NCBI RefSeq assembly: GCF_946479965.1 | Contig: NZ_CAMLHX010000081.1 | Coordinates: 1 to 12,096, forward strand | DNA: 12,096 bases | Direction: 5' to 3' | DNA from: an uncultured Mucilaginibacter sp. | GTDB lineage: Bacteria > Bacteroidota > Bacteroidia > Sphingobacteriales > Sphingobacteriaceae | Shown: in pieces, positions 1 to 6,454 of the stretch | How positions within the stretch are numbered: position 1 is the stretch's first letter | Layout of the letters: each line of letters begins with the position of its first letter | The notes under the pieces: generated by a model | What the model saw: only the letters and a program-made list of their open reading frames with translations | What the model was told of the DNA's origin: nothing | Database searches by the model: none | Made by a program: the position numbers and the translations under genes

Positions 1-49
1 TAGACAAACGGTACCAAAAACCGTCGTACTACCATTATACTATCAGGCA
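1..49 (-). tRNA. tRNA-Gln (anticodon UUG), 5' part only
   Basis: Read on the minus strand from 49 leftwards, the sequence has a 7-nt acceptor half (TGCCTGA, 49-43), then T8 A9 (42-41). A D-arm follows with stem GTAT/GTAC around AATGGTA. Next is a perfect 5-bp anticodon stem, ACGGT/ACCGT (24-20 and 12-8), enclosing the loop TTTTGGT. Loop positions 34-36 are TTG (positions 17-15), which reads glutamine codons. U1 as first base is a known feature of bacterial tRNA-Gln. The variable loop follows, and the T-arm and 3' acceptor strand lie beyond the left edge, so about 49 of some 74 nt are visible. The acceptor and T stems cannot be checked here. Confidence 0.9.
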
Positions 50-86
50 ATCTCCACCTTCAAAACATACGTTCTGAAAAGGAATG

Positions 87-116
87 CAAATATAAGACGA
101 AAATTTCCAAATCAAA
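87..116 (-). promoter_or_regulatory. Bacteroidota-type promoter for the tRNA-Gln
   Basis: On the minus strand TTTG (116-113) is followed after 18 nt by TATATTTG (94-87), an exact match to the Bacteroidota -7 consensus TAnnTTTG with a proper -33 element. Transcription would start near 80-83, leaving a leader of about 30 nt before the tRNA 5' end at 49, to be removed by RNase P. This is the best promoter match in the window. Confidence 0.6.
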
Positions 117-158
117 ATGAATTTTTGAAAAATAACTATCACCCCTATTCAGTTAAAA

Positions 159-171
159 AACGCATTGCGTT
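159..171. promoter_or_regulatory. 13-bp dyad upstream of the serine hydrolase
   Basis: AACGCA-T-TGCGTT is a perfect palindrome around one central base, about 50 bp before the chosen start at 221. A one-base loop is too tight for an RNA hairpin, so a protein-binding operator is more likely if it has a role. No regulator gene is nearby to support this. Confidence 0.3.
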
Positions 172-220
172 AACGTTTTATTTACCAACTATATGCATAT
201 CAATTACCATATTTGATGTA

Positions 221-1606
221 ATGAAAAAAATAACCATCGCCTTATTTTTCACAGTCGTTTCATTCGCCTTTAACACTTTAAAGGCACAAAGCCCCCCAAA
301 TAACGATTCATTAGCCGTTAAACTGGACCGTTATCTTAACCTGGCAAATAAACAAGGCAAGTTTAACGGCTCTGCTTTAGTCGCAAAAAATGGACAAGTT
401 ATCTTACAAAAGGGCTATGGATGGAAAAACTATTCATCGCGTACCTTAAATGATAGTAATAGTATTTTCCCTATCGGATCATTAACCAAACCATTTACAG
501 CAATGGTGATATTAAAATTGCAGGAAGAAGGTAAGATCTCTGTAAACGATAAATTGATAAAGTATTTTCCCCAACAGCGGGATGCTGATAAGATCACTAT
601 AGAGAATTTACTGAACCATACATCGGGTATTTATGATTTTAGTCGGGATATTCCTGAAGATGACTCAGTTTTACTAAGTAATCCTGTACCCCGTCAAACG
701 GTACTTAACGCTTTTATAAATAAACCGCTGGAGTTTAAGCCGGGCAGCAAATACAAATATTGTAGTTCCAGCTATTTTATATTAGGGCTCATTATTGAGA
801 AACTAACCGGCATGCCTTATGAACAAGTGGTACGCCAATTAATATTTAAGCCACTTGGCATGCAGCATTCGGGGTTTGATTTTATTAACCTGAAAAGTAC
901 GTCAAAAGCAACAGGTTATAAATTTTTACGCGAAGACAAAAAGGAGCTTGCCGTAAAGTGGGATTCTAGCTTTACTTTTTCTACAGGCGGCATATACAGT
1001 ACCACCGGTGATCTGTACAAATTGGCAAAGGCCATTGGAAAACGACAAATTTTGAGTCAGTCGTCGTGGAACGAGGCATTTACACCCTACCTGGAAAACT
1101 ATGGTTACGGATGGTGGATAGATAGCTTATACAACAAGAAATACATTTACCACCCTGGTGGAATGATAGGCTTCGCATCAAGTTTTAAATACTATCCGGA
1201 TGATGATGTGGCAATTATTCTACAAAACAACTTCGGTTATTATGGTCAAACCTTACTACCGATTAATGATGCCTTATCGGCTATTGTGTTTAACAAAAAC
1301 AATTCATTACTGTCTCCGCGATTACCAATTACTGTTGATGAAGCCATATTACGTAAATATACAGGCACCTATACACCAAACGGGAAGGACAATATTTATA
1401 TAACACTTAAAGACCACCAATTGTATGCGGAAAGCAGCTCAAAAAAAGGCATTCCCAAACTGCCCATATTTGCAGAAACCGAAAGCAGATTCTTTCTGAA
1501 AGATTTTGATGCCGTATTCGATTTCATAAAAAATGGAGACGGTAATGTTATAAAATTCGTGTCGCAAGAAAACGGAAAAGAGATAGAATACAGGAAAATA
1601 AAATAG
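221..1606 (+). CDS. Secreted serine hydrolase, class C beta-lactamase/PBP-like family
   Basis: A 461-residue protein of the beta-lactamase (PF00144-type) superfamily: serine hydrolases that include class C beta-lactamases, D-Ala-D-Ala carboxypeptidases and esterases. Residues 1-22 form a signal peptide (MKK n-region, hydrophobic core, A22 then Gln), so it acts in the periplasm or outside the cell. The catalytic SxxK is S87-L-T-K90. LLNHTSG (130-136), typical of the family, precedes the second motif Y180-C-S (YxN/YxS). The third motif is H311-P-G-G in the place of KTG. Residues 370-461 form a small C-terminal domain beginning KYTGTY, as often appended in this family. The reading frame is open back to a TTG at 125, but ATG 221 starts a perfect signal peptide and is preferred. 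A possible -7 box, CATATTTG (208-215), lies 5 nt upstream. The substrate cannot be told from sequence; a true beta-lactamase role is not implied. Confidence 0.88.
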   Translation: MKKITIALFFTVVSFAFNTLKAQSPPNNDSLAVKLDRYLNLANKQGKFNGSALVAKNGQVILQKGYGWKNYSSRTLNDSNSIFPIGSLTKPFTAMVILKLQEEGKISVNDKLIKYFPQQRDADKITIENLLNHTSGIYDFSRDIPEDDSVLLSNPVPRQTVLNAFINKPLEFKPGSKYKYCSSSYFILGLIIEKLTGMPYEQVVRQLIFKPLGMQHSGFDFINLKSTSKATGYKFLREDKKELAVKWDSSFTFSTGGIYSTTGDLYKLAKAIGKRQILSQSSWNEAFTPYLENYGYGWWIDSLYNKKYIYHPGGMIGFASSFKYYPDDDVAIILQNNFGYYGQTLLPINDALSAIVFNKNNSLLSPRLPITVDEAILRKYTGTYTPNGKDNIYITLKDHQLYAESSSKKGIPKLPIFAETESRFFLKDFDAVFDFIKNGDGNVIKFVSQENGKEIEYRKIK

Positions 1607-1661
1607 CCCCATCAGGTGTTCGAATGCCCCGTCGGCGTTAAAATGTGTTAAATGATATCCC

Positions 1662-1698
1662 TTTATTTTAATACATCCTAATAGTTTTGCTATTTTCG
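1662..1698 (+). promoter_or_regulatory. Promoter of the DUF2723 gene, two adjacent -7 boxes
   Basis: TAGTTTTG (1682-1689) matches TAnnTTTG exactly, with a TTTA (1662-1665) 16 nt upstream as a weak -33. A second, one-mismatch box TATTTTCG (1691-1698) follows directly. Transcription would begin near 1694 or 1703, giving a leader of 30-40 nt before ATG 1734. No Shine-Dalgarno is visible. The 127-bp gap from the preceding stop holds no convincing terminator, so read-through from the hydrolase is possible. Confidence 0.5.
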
Positions 1699-1733
1699 GC
1701 TCATTAAATCGTCATCAATTGTAAATTCCTGCA

Positions 1734-4700
1734 ATGAATTATAATAAGATCAACAACATTTTTGGCTGGCTGGCATTTGCCGTAGCTGCCATAACCTACA
1801 CTTTAACCTTAGAACCTTCAACCAGTTTTTGGGATTGCGGCGAGTTTATCGCCTGTATCTTTCGTTTAGAGGTTGCCCACCAACCGGGTGCCCCATTATT
1901 TACCATGATAGGCAAAGTATTCTCCCTCTTTTCTTTTGGAGATAATACCAAAGTTGCCTATTGGACCAACATGGGCTCTGCTTTAGCCAGCGCAGCCACG
2001 ATTCTGTTCCTTTTTTGGACCATAACCGCTTTATTAAAAAAGATATTGGTAAAAAAGGGCGAAGAAATTACTCTTGTTAACGTCATAACCATAATAGGTG
2101 CCGGTTTAGTTGGCGCTTTAGCTTACACTTTTTCTGATACGTTTTGGTTCTCTGCTGTTGAGTCTGAGGTTTACGCCTTGTCTTCATTGTGTACAGCAAT
2201 AGTGTTCTGGGCCATTTTAAAATGGGATGCCCACGCTGATGAGCCCGGCTCTGATAAATGGATAATATTTATAGCCTATGTAATGGGGCTTTCTATTGGC
2301 ATTCACCTGTTAAACTTGCTGGTTATACCTGCCATAGCGCTTGTTATTTACTTCCGCAGATCAAAAAACATTACCGCAAGCGGCGTAGTTTGGTCGTTTT
2401 TGTTGGGTGTGGTAATAGTTGGTACCGTTTTATGGGGTATCATTCAGTTTACAGTTAAAGGCGCTGCCTTTTCTGATTTGCTTTTTGTGAATACCCTGGG
2501 TATGGGCTTCGGCAGCGGCGCTGTTGTGTTCTTCCTTTTGGTAACGGGCACCATTGTAGCAGGTATTTACTACACGGCAAAACCATCAACCATTGCCATA
2601 TTAGTTGCCGCTATATGCTTTGTATCAGCGCTTGCCATAAGCGCCGGCATAGTAGGCTTTATTGTAGGTGCGGTAATTGTTGCACTATTGGAGTACATTG
2701 TTAAAATTCGTGAGAAACGTTTTGCGCTTAACACATTCTTGCTTTGCACGGCTTTTATCCTTTTTGGTTACAGTTCGTTTGTAATGATAGTGATTAGAGC
2801 CAAGGCAGGTACTAACCTGAATAACAGCGATCCGCAGGATGCTTTTGCACTTAACGGCTATCTAAACCGCGACCAGTACGGCGATACACCATTGCTATAC
2901 GGCCAGTTTTTTGATTCAAAACCAACGGATCAAAGCGAAGGTGCTACACTTTACAGACGTGGTTTAACCAAATATGAGGTTGCCGGTAAAAAATTAACAA
3001 CCCAATACGATCGCAATACAATTTTCCCGCGCATGTTTAGTGATAAACCACAGCACCCGGAATTTTACCGAAGCTGGTCAGGTTTGGCGGAGGGGCAGCA
3101 GCCAACGTTTGCAACCAATCTGGGCTTTTTCTTAACTTGGCAGGTTAACCAAATGTATACCCGCTACTTCTTGTGGAACTTTGCCGGTCGTGCTAACGAA
3201 ATGGATGGGCAGCAGGGTGGAATTGACGGAAGCTGGATAAGCGGATGGAACTTTGGTAAAGAGCTCCCCTACTCGGTTACACAAAGCAAATCATACAACA
3301 GGCTTTTCTTTTTACCGCTTATTTTAGGTTTATTAGGCGCTTACTATCACTTTAAACGCAGCCAGCGCGATGCAGGGGTTGTAGGCGTATTGTTCTTCTT
3401 TACCGGCTTCGCCATTTTGTTATATCTTAACCAGGATCCGCTGCAACCTCGGGAGCGAGACTATGCCTATGCGGGTTCTTTTTATGCCTTTGCCATCTGG
3501 ATTGGTTTGGCAGTACCTGCTATTGTGGAATTGGTGAGCAGAAAAACTGCTACAAAAAACGCCGCTATACTGGCTACAGCGGTATGCTTGTCTGTTGGCC
3601 CTATATTAATGGCTAACCAGGAATGGGACGACCACGACCGCTCAACCAAGCTTACGCCGCATGATATGGCTTATAACTACCTTAACTCGTGCGCGCCAAA
3701 CGCTATTTTGTTTACTTATGGGGATAATGATACCTATCCGCTTTGGTATATACAGGAGGTTGAGAATGTTCGCCCGGATGTGCGTATTGTCAATTTGAGT
3801 CTGCTGGGTACTGATTGGTACATCAGACAGATGAAGCAAAAAATGAATGATTCGGCACCATTACCTATCACCATGAGTAACGAACAGTTTAAAACAGGTG
3901 TGCGCGATGTGCTTTATTATAATGATGAAAAGATAGCGGGTGCGGTTGAGTTGAAAGAAGTATTTGATTTTATGCTGTCAGACAGAAAAGAAACCAAACT
4001 GCAGTATCAAAACGGGGAAGAAACCAACTATCTGCCTACCAAGAATCTTAAAATTACGGTAAATAAAGACGATGTTCTGAAAAGCAATACCGTACCCGCA
4101 GCGATGCAAAATCGCTTAACCGATACCATGACATTTACGTATCCGGGTGGCTATGTGGCTAAAGATAATTTGGCGCTTATGGATATTCTGACGCATAACA
4201 ATTGGAAACGCCCAATTTACTTTACGGTAACCGCTCCCAACAGTGTAATGCTGGGGCTTGATAAGTATTTATACAGTGAAGGTTTTGCTATGAGATTATT
4301 GCCACTAAAACCGGATACTTCTGCAACCGCGGGAGAGAGCGTTAACTCAACGGCTATGTATAATAACATGATGACCAAGTTTAAATGGGGCAACATAAAA
4401 ACCGCTAAATACCTGGATCATGAATCATTAACCATGTTCTATCCACTAATAAACCGCTTATATCTTAACCTGATAGAAGGCTTGATGAAAGACGGAAAAA
4501 CGGCTGAAGCAAAACTGGCATTGAATAAATATATGACGGAACTGCCTAGCTTTATACCTGTACAGGAAGCTGCCATCAGAAAATACTACATGGCTGATGT
4601 TGCCTACAAATTAGGCGAAACAGCGACCGGCGATAAACTGGCTACGCTTATTGACGATTATCTGGTTAACTCCTTAACTTTTAACTATACCCAATTTAAA

Positions 4701-4859
4701 GATGGCAAAACCGGGTTAGACAATAACGATATACAATTGGGTCTGTCTTTACTGAACGGCCTTGTCGGTACTACAAAAAACTACAACAAAACCGGCTTAA
4801 GCAAAAAATACGAAGCACAGCTGAAAGATTTTTCGAGCAAATTTGGCTTGGGAATGTAG
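1734..4859 (+). CDS. DUF2723 polytopic membrane protein, probable GT-C glycosyltransferase
   Basis: A 1041-residue membrane protein with the N-terminal DUF2723 signature. After a first membrane helix (about 10-26) comes W33-D-C-G-E37-F, then H49-Q-PGAP (51-54). The acidic DxxE pair just after the first helix resembles the first-loop acidic motif of GT-C fold lipid-sugar-dependent glycosyltransferases. About a dozen hydrophobic helices fill residues 1-635. Between two of them lies R573-E-R-D-Y-A-Y. A soluble region from about 640 begins with FTYGDND (660-666) and a DVRIVNLSLL strand. The last 150 residues are helical and loosely repeat-like. The distantly related eukaryotic DUF2723 protein TMEM260 is a protein O-mannosyltransferase, so glycan transfer in the envelope is a reasonable inference, but donor and acceptor are unknown. 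The length is usual for Bacteroidota members and the frame is intact. It is probably transcribed alone from its own promoter. Confidence 0.85.
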   Translation: MNYNKINNIFGWLAFAVAAITYTLTLEPSTSFWDCGEFIACIFRLEVAHQPGAPLFTMIGKVFSLFSFGDNTKVAYWTNMGSALASAATILFLFWTITALLKKILVKKGEEITLVNVITIIGAGLVGALAYTFSDTFWFSAVESEVYALSSLCTAIVFWAILKWDAHADEPGSDKWIIFIAYVMGLSIGIHLLNLLVIPAIALVIYFRRSKNITASGVVWSFLLGVVIVGTVLWGIIQFTVKGAAFSDLLFVNTLGMGFGSGAVVFFLLVTGTIVAGIYYTAKPSTIAILVAAICFVSALAISAGIVGFIVGAVIVALLEYIVKIREKRFALNTFLLCTAFILFGYSSFVMIVIRAKAGTNLNNSDPQDAFALNGYLNRDQYGDTPLLYGQFFDSKPTDQSEGATLYRRGLTKYEVAGKKLTTQYDRNTIFPRMFSDKPQHPEFYRSWSGLAEGQQPTFATNLGFFLTWQVNQMYTRYFLWNFAGRANEMDGQQGGIDGSWISGWNFGKELPYSVTQSKSYNRLFFLPLILGLLGAYYHFKRSQRDAGVVGVLFFFTGFAILLYLNQDPLQPRERDYAYAGSFYAFAIWIGLAVPAIVELVSRKTATKNAAILATAVCLSVGPILMANQEWDDHDRSTKLTPHDMAYNYLNSCAPNAILFTYGDNDTYPLWYIQEVENVRPDVRIVNLSLLGTDWYIRQMKQKMNDSAPLPITMSNEQFKTGVRDVLYYNDEKIAGAVELKEVFDFMLSDRKETKLQYQNGEETNYLPTKNLKITVNKDDVLKSNTVPAAMQNRLTDTMTFTYPGGYVAKDNLALMDILTHNNWKRPIYFTVTAPNSVMLGLDKYLYSEGFAMRLLPLKPDTSATAGESVNSTAMYNNMMTKFKWGNIKTAKYLDHESLTMFYPLINRLYLNLIEGLMKDGKTAEAKLALNKYMTELPSFIPVQEAAIRKYYMADVAYKLGETATGDKLATLIDDYLVNSLTFNYTQFKDGKTGLDNNDIQLGLSLLNGLVGTTKNYNKTGLSKKYEAQLKDFSSKFGLGM

Positions 4860-4878
4860 AAAATAATAATAAAAGAAA

Positions 4879-4904
4879 AGGGCCCTCGATTGATCGGGGG
4901 CCCT
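4879..4904. terminator. 12-bp GC-rich hairpin after the DUF2723 gene
   Basis: AGGGCCCTCGAT and ATCGGGGGCCCT pair over 12 positions (one G-T) around a TG, 19 nt after the DUF2723 stop. On the plus strand no T-run follows. On the minus strand the hairpin is followed by a T-rich tail (the complement of 4861-4878), the layout of an intrinsic terminator for leftward transcription. It may protect the 3' end of the DUF2723 mRNA and also stop leftward read-through from the kinase gene at 5521-6387. Confidence 0.6.
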
Positions 4905-5045
4905 GATCCTGCACATTTCCATTTTGCATATCCTGGCTTTACCCTTAACGCCGGTGCCTTATTCAAATAACCTTGGACATATCCCGTTATAAGAACTTAG
5001 TTTAAGGTGATCATCAAAACGCTCAAAACCACAGAAACTTAATTC

Positions 5046-5080
5046 CATTTACGTTGTTAAACAAGCACTAAACGTAAATG
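5046..5080. promoter_or_regulatory. 10-bp perfect inverted repeat abutting the 61-residue gene
   Basis: CATTTACGTT (5046-5055) and AACGTAAATG (5071-5080) are exact reverse complements separated by 15 nt; the right arm ends 2 nt before ATG 5083. Nested in the left arm and spacer is TTGTT-A-AACAA (5054-5064), a second perfect dyad. Either a dimeric repressor site with arms 25 bp apart or an RNA hairpin that would occlude the start codon is possible. Confidence 0.45.
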
Positions 5081-5082
5081 CT

Positions 5083-5268
5083 ATGAAAAGTATAACTATC
5101 CCCGGCGATCCACACAGCTTAACAGCTGTTATGGTAGATCAAACAGAAGAATTTCATGATCATGAAGTAGTACAACTCGTTTCTGCAGACGGATTACACA
5201 CGGTGGAAAAAAGAATTTTCAGAGTGGTAGACGGCGGTGAAGACCAATGGGAATTGCAGTTTGAGTAG
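5083..5268 (+). CDS. Small acidic protein of unknown function (61 aa)
   Basis: I do not recognise this protein. It has 61 residues with 13 Asp/Glu against 4 Lys/Arg, so it is strongly acidic. Four histidines (11, 25, 27, 39) include H25-D-H27. It has no signal peptide and no membrane segment. The pattern of alternating hydrophobic residues (TAVMV, EVVQLVS, EKRIFRVV, QWELQF) suggests a small antiparallel beta fold. Support for coding comes from the clean ATG, the protein-like composition, the isolated position in a 660-bp gap with no overlapping gene, and the dyad placed right at its start. There is no Shine-Dalgarno, which is normal in this window. Upstream (4905-5045) I see no clear promoter. 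Confidence 0.6.
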   Translation: MKSITIPGDPHSLTAVMVDQTEEFHDHEVVQLVSADGLHTVEKRIFRVVDGGEDQWELQFE

Positions 5269-5290
5269 CAGCTTTGACCTTCCTGGTGCT

Positions 5291-5420
5291 GTTCCAAAGT
5301 GTTCCAAAAATGCAAAAAACATGATATATCGCGCAAGCAGTTGATTAAAAGACTATTACGCCTAATTTACAGCTAATTTTACTGACTTATAAGTAGTTTC
5401 AAAGTGTTCCAAAGTGTTTC
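5291..5420. repeat. Direct repeats built on GTTCCAAAGT in the convergent spacer
   Basis: The 252-bp gap between the 61-residue gene and the kinase gene has no ORF I can support. It carries GTTCCAAAGT-GTTCCAAAAA at 5291-5310 and GTTTCAAAGT-GTTCCAAAGT-GTTTC at 5396-5420. They share the 14-mer CAAAGTGTTCCAAA, 105 bp apart. An inverted copy, TTTTTGGAACA, lies at 5498-5508. Function unknown. Confidence 0.55.
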
Positions 5421-5520
5421 GGCCTAAAAAGTTATATAGTTAAAAATCAAGCAATTAATACCGTCAACGTTTTTGGTTTTAATTTGAGGCTTTATATTTT
5501 TTGGAACAGTAGCACCCCGT

Positions 5521-6387
5521 TTATAAATAGCTTTTTACAGCGTCCCTTACCCTATCCAGGTACCCAGCGCCAAACAGGTTAAGATGCACCAACAATGGAT
5601 AAATGTTCCATAGATCCGTACGCTGTTGCCAGCCCTTAGCCAGCGGGAAAGCTTCGTTATAATCCCTATAAAACTCATGCGAGAACCCGCCAAAAAGCGA
5701 AGTCATGGCCAGATCAACCTCACGGTGTCCGTAATATACAGCCGGATCTATCAAATAGGGTTCATCGTCAAGAGTAGTTAGGTAGTTGCCGCTCCATAGG
5801 TCGCCGTGCAGTAAGGCCGGGGCTTCTTCGTCAAACAGCTCGGGTAGTTTGGTATATAGCTTTTCAAAGTTGCCGGCATCGCCATACTCAAGCAGGCGTT
5901 TATCAGCCGCAAGGCTTACCATGGGCTGCAAGCGCTCTTGTATAAAGAAATCGCTCCACTTAGCATGTTTCCTGTTTGACTGCGGCAAAGAGCCTATGTA
6001 ATTATCATGGTCAAGACCGAATGCGTCAGCGGTATTGCGGTGCATTTGTGCTAACTGTGCTCCCAGGTTTTGCGTTGCCTGTACGGAACCACGCTTGGCA
6101 TCTACCCAATCAAGCAACAAAAAACTCTCGTTGCCGGCATCGGCCTGCAAAACGATGGTTGGTACTTTAACCGACTTGGTTTGACTTAATAAAGCAAGAC
6201 CTCTTGCCTCAGCCGCAAACATGCCGGGATACAGGGCCTTATGGTTCACCTTCAGGAAATACTTGCCACCGGCGGTTTGCAACTCGTAAGCAATATTGAT
6301 ACTGCCGCCGCTTACAAAACGAGATCCGGTAATGGTGTCAGCAAGATGCTCCTCAACTACGGATAATATAGCCTTTGATGGTGTCAT
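5521..6387 (-). CDS. Fructosamine/ketosamine-3-kinase family protein
   Basis: A 288-residue cytosolic kinase of the fructosamine-kinase family (PF03881, aminoglycoside-phosphotransferase-like fold). Characterised members phosphorylate ketosamines on glycated proteins or free sugar adducts at O-3, leading to spontaneous deglycation. Visible motifs in order: glycine-rich GGSIN (27-31); the ATP-anchoring lysine in YFLKV (K46) with E60 as its likely partner; the hinge LLLDWV (90-95); the catalytic loop LHGDLWSGN (193-201, Asp196); and the metal-binding LIDPAVYYG (212-220, Asp214) followed by HREVDLAM. All expected kinase residues are present and the length is normal for the family. ATG 6387 fits the usual N-terminus. 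The gene is divergent from lepA across a 67-bp gap; no strong promoter is seen, with TACTTTAG (6414-6407) the best one-mismatch -7 candidate. The actual substrate is not proven by sequence. Confidence 0.9.
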   Translation of the reverse strand: MTPSKAILSVVEEHLADTITGSRFVSGGSINIAYELQTAGGKYFLKVNHKALYPGMFAAEARGLALLSQTKSVKVPTIVLQADAGNESFLLLDWVDAKRGSVQATQNLGAQLAQMHRNTADAFGLDHDNYIGSLPQSNRKHAKWSDFFIQERLQPMVSLAADKRLLEYGDAGNFEKLYTKLPELFDEEAPALLHGDLWSGNYLTTLDDEPYLIDPAVYYGHREVDLAMTSLFGGFSHEFYRDYNEAFPLAKGWQQRTDLWNIYPLLVHLNLFGAGYLDRVRDAVKSYL

Positions 6388-6416
6388 GGGGTCAAATTAG
6401 CTAAAACTAAAGTACC

Positions 6417-6447
6417 TTACAAATATCGCTTAAAAAAGCTATTTTTG
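6417..6447 (+). promoter_or_regulatory. lepA promoter, -7 box 7 nt before the start codon
   Basis: TATTTTTG (6440-6447) is an exact TAnnTTTG match, with TTAC (6417-6420) 19 nt upstream as a poor -33. Only 7 nt separate it from ATG 6455, so the transcript would start at most a few bases before the start codon. Confidence 0.5.
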
Positions 6448-6454
6448 CGGCTGA

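Noticed and set aside
125..220. 32-residue N-terminal extension of the serine hydrolase from TTG 125
   Set aside because: It would place a second hydrophobic stretch before a complete signal peptide beginning at ATG 221, and it overlaps the palindrome and the possible promoter. ATG 221 is the better start.
221..1606. Antibiotic-resistance beta-lactamase
   Set aside because: The third motif is HPGG instead of KTG and the C-terminal domain is that of generic family hydrolases. Bacteroidota genomes carry many such enzymes and resistance cannot be inferred.
1606..1639. Imperfect direct repeat GCCCCATCAGGTGTT and GCCCCGTCGGCGTT, 20 bp apart, after the hydrolase stop
   Set aside because: Only two degenerate copies, no inverted pairing and no T-run, so neither a terminator nor a clear repeat element can be claimed.
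5291..5420. Remnant of an integrase gene suggested by the reverse-strand translation WNTLE at both repeat copies
   Set aside because: The frames close within a few codons, and no longer similarity to an integrase can be seen. The repeats alone do not support a pseudogene.
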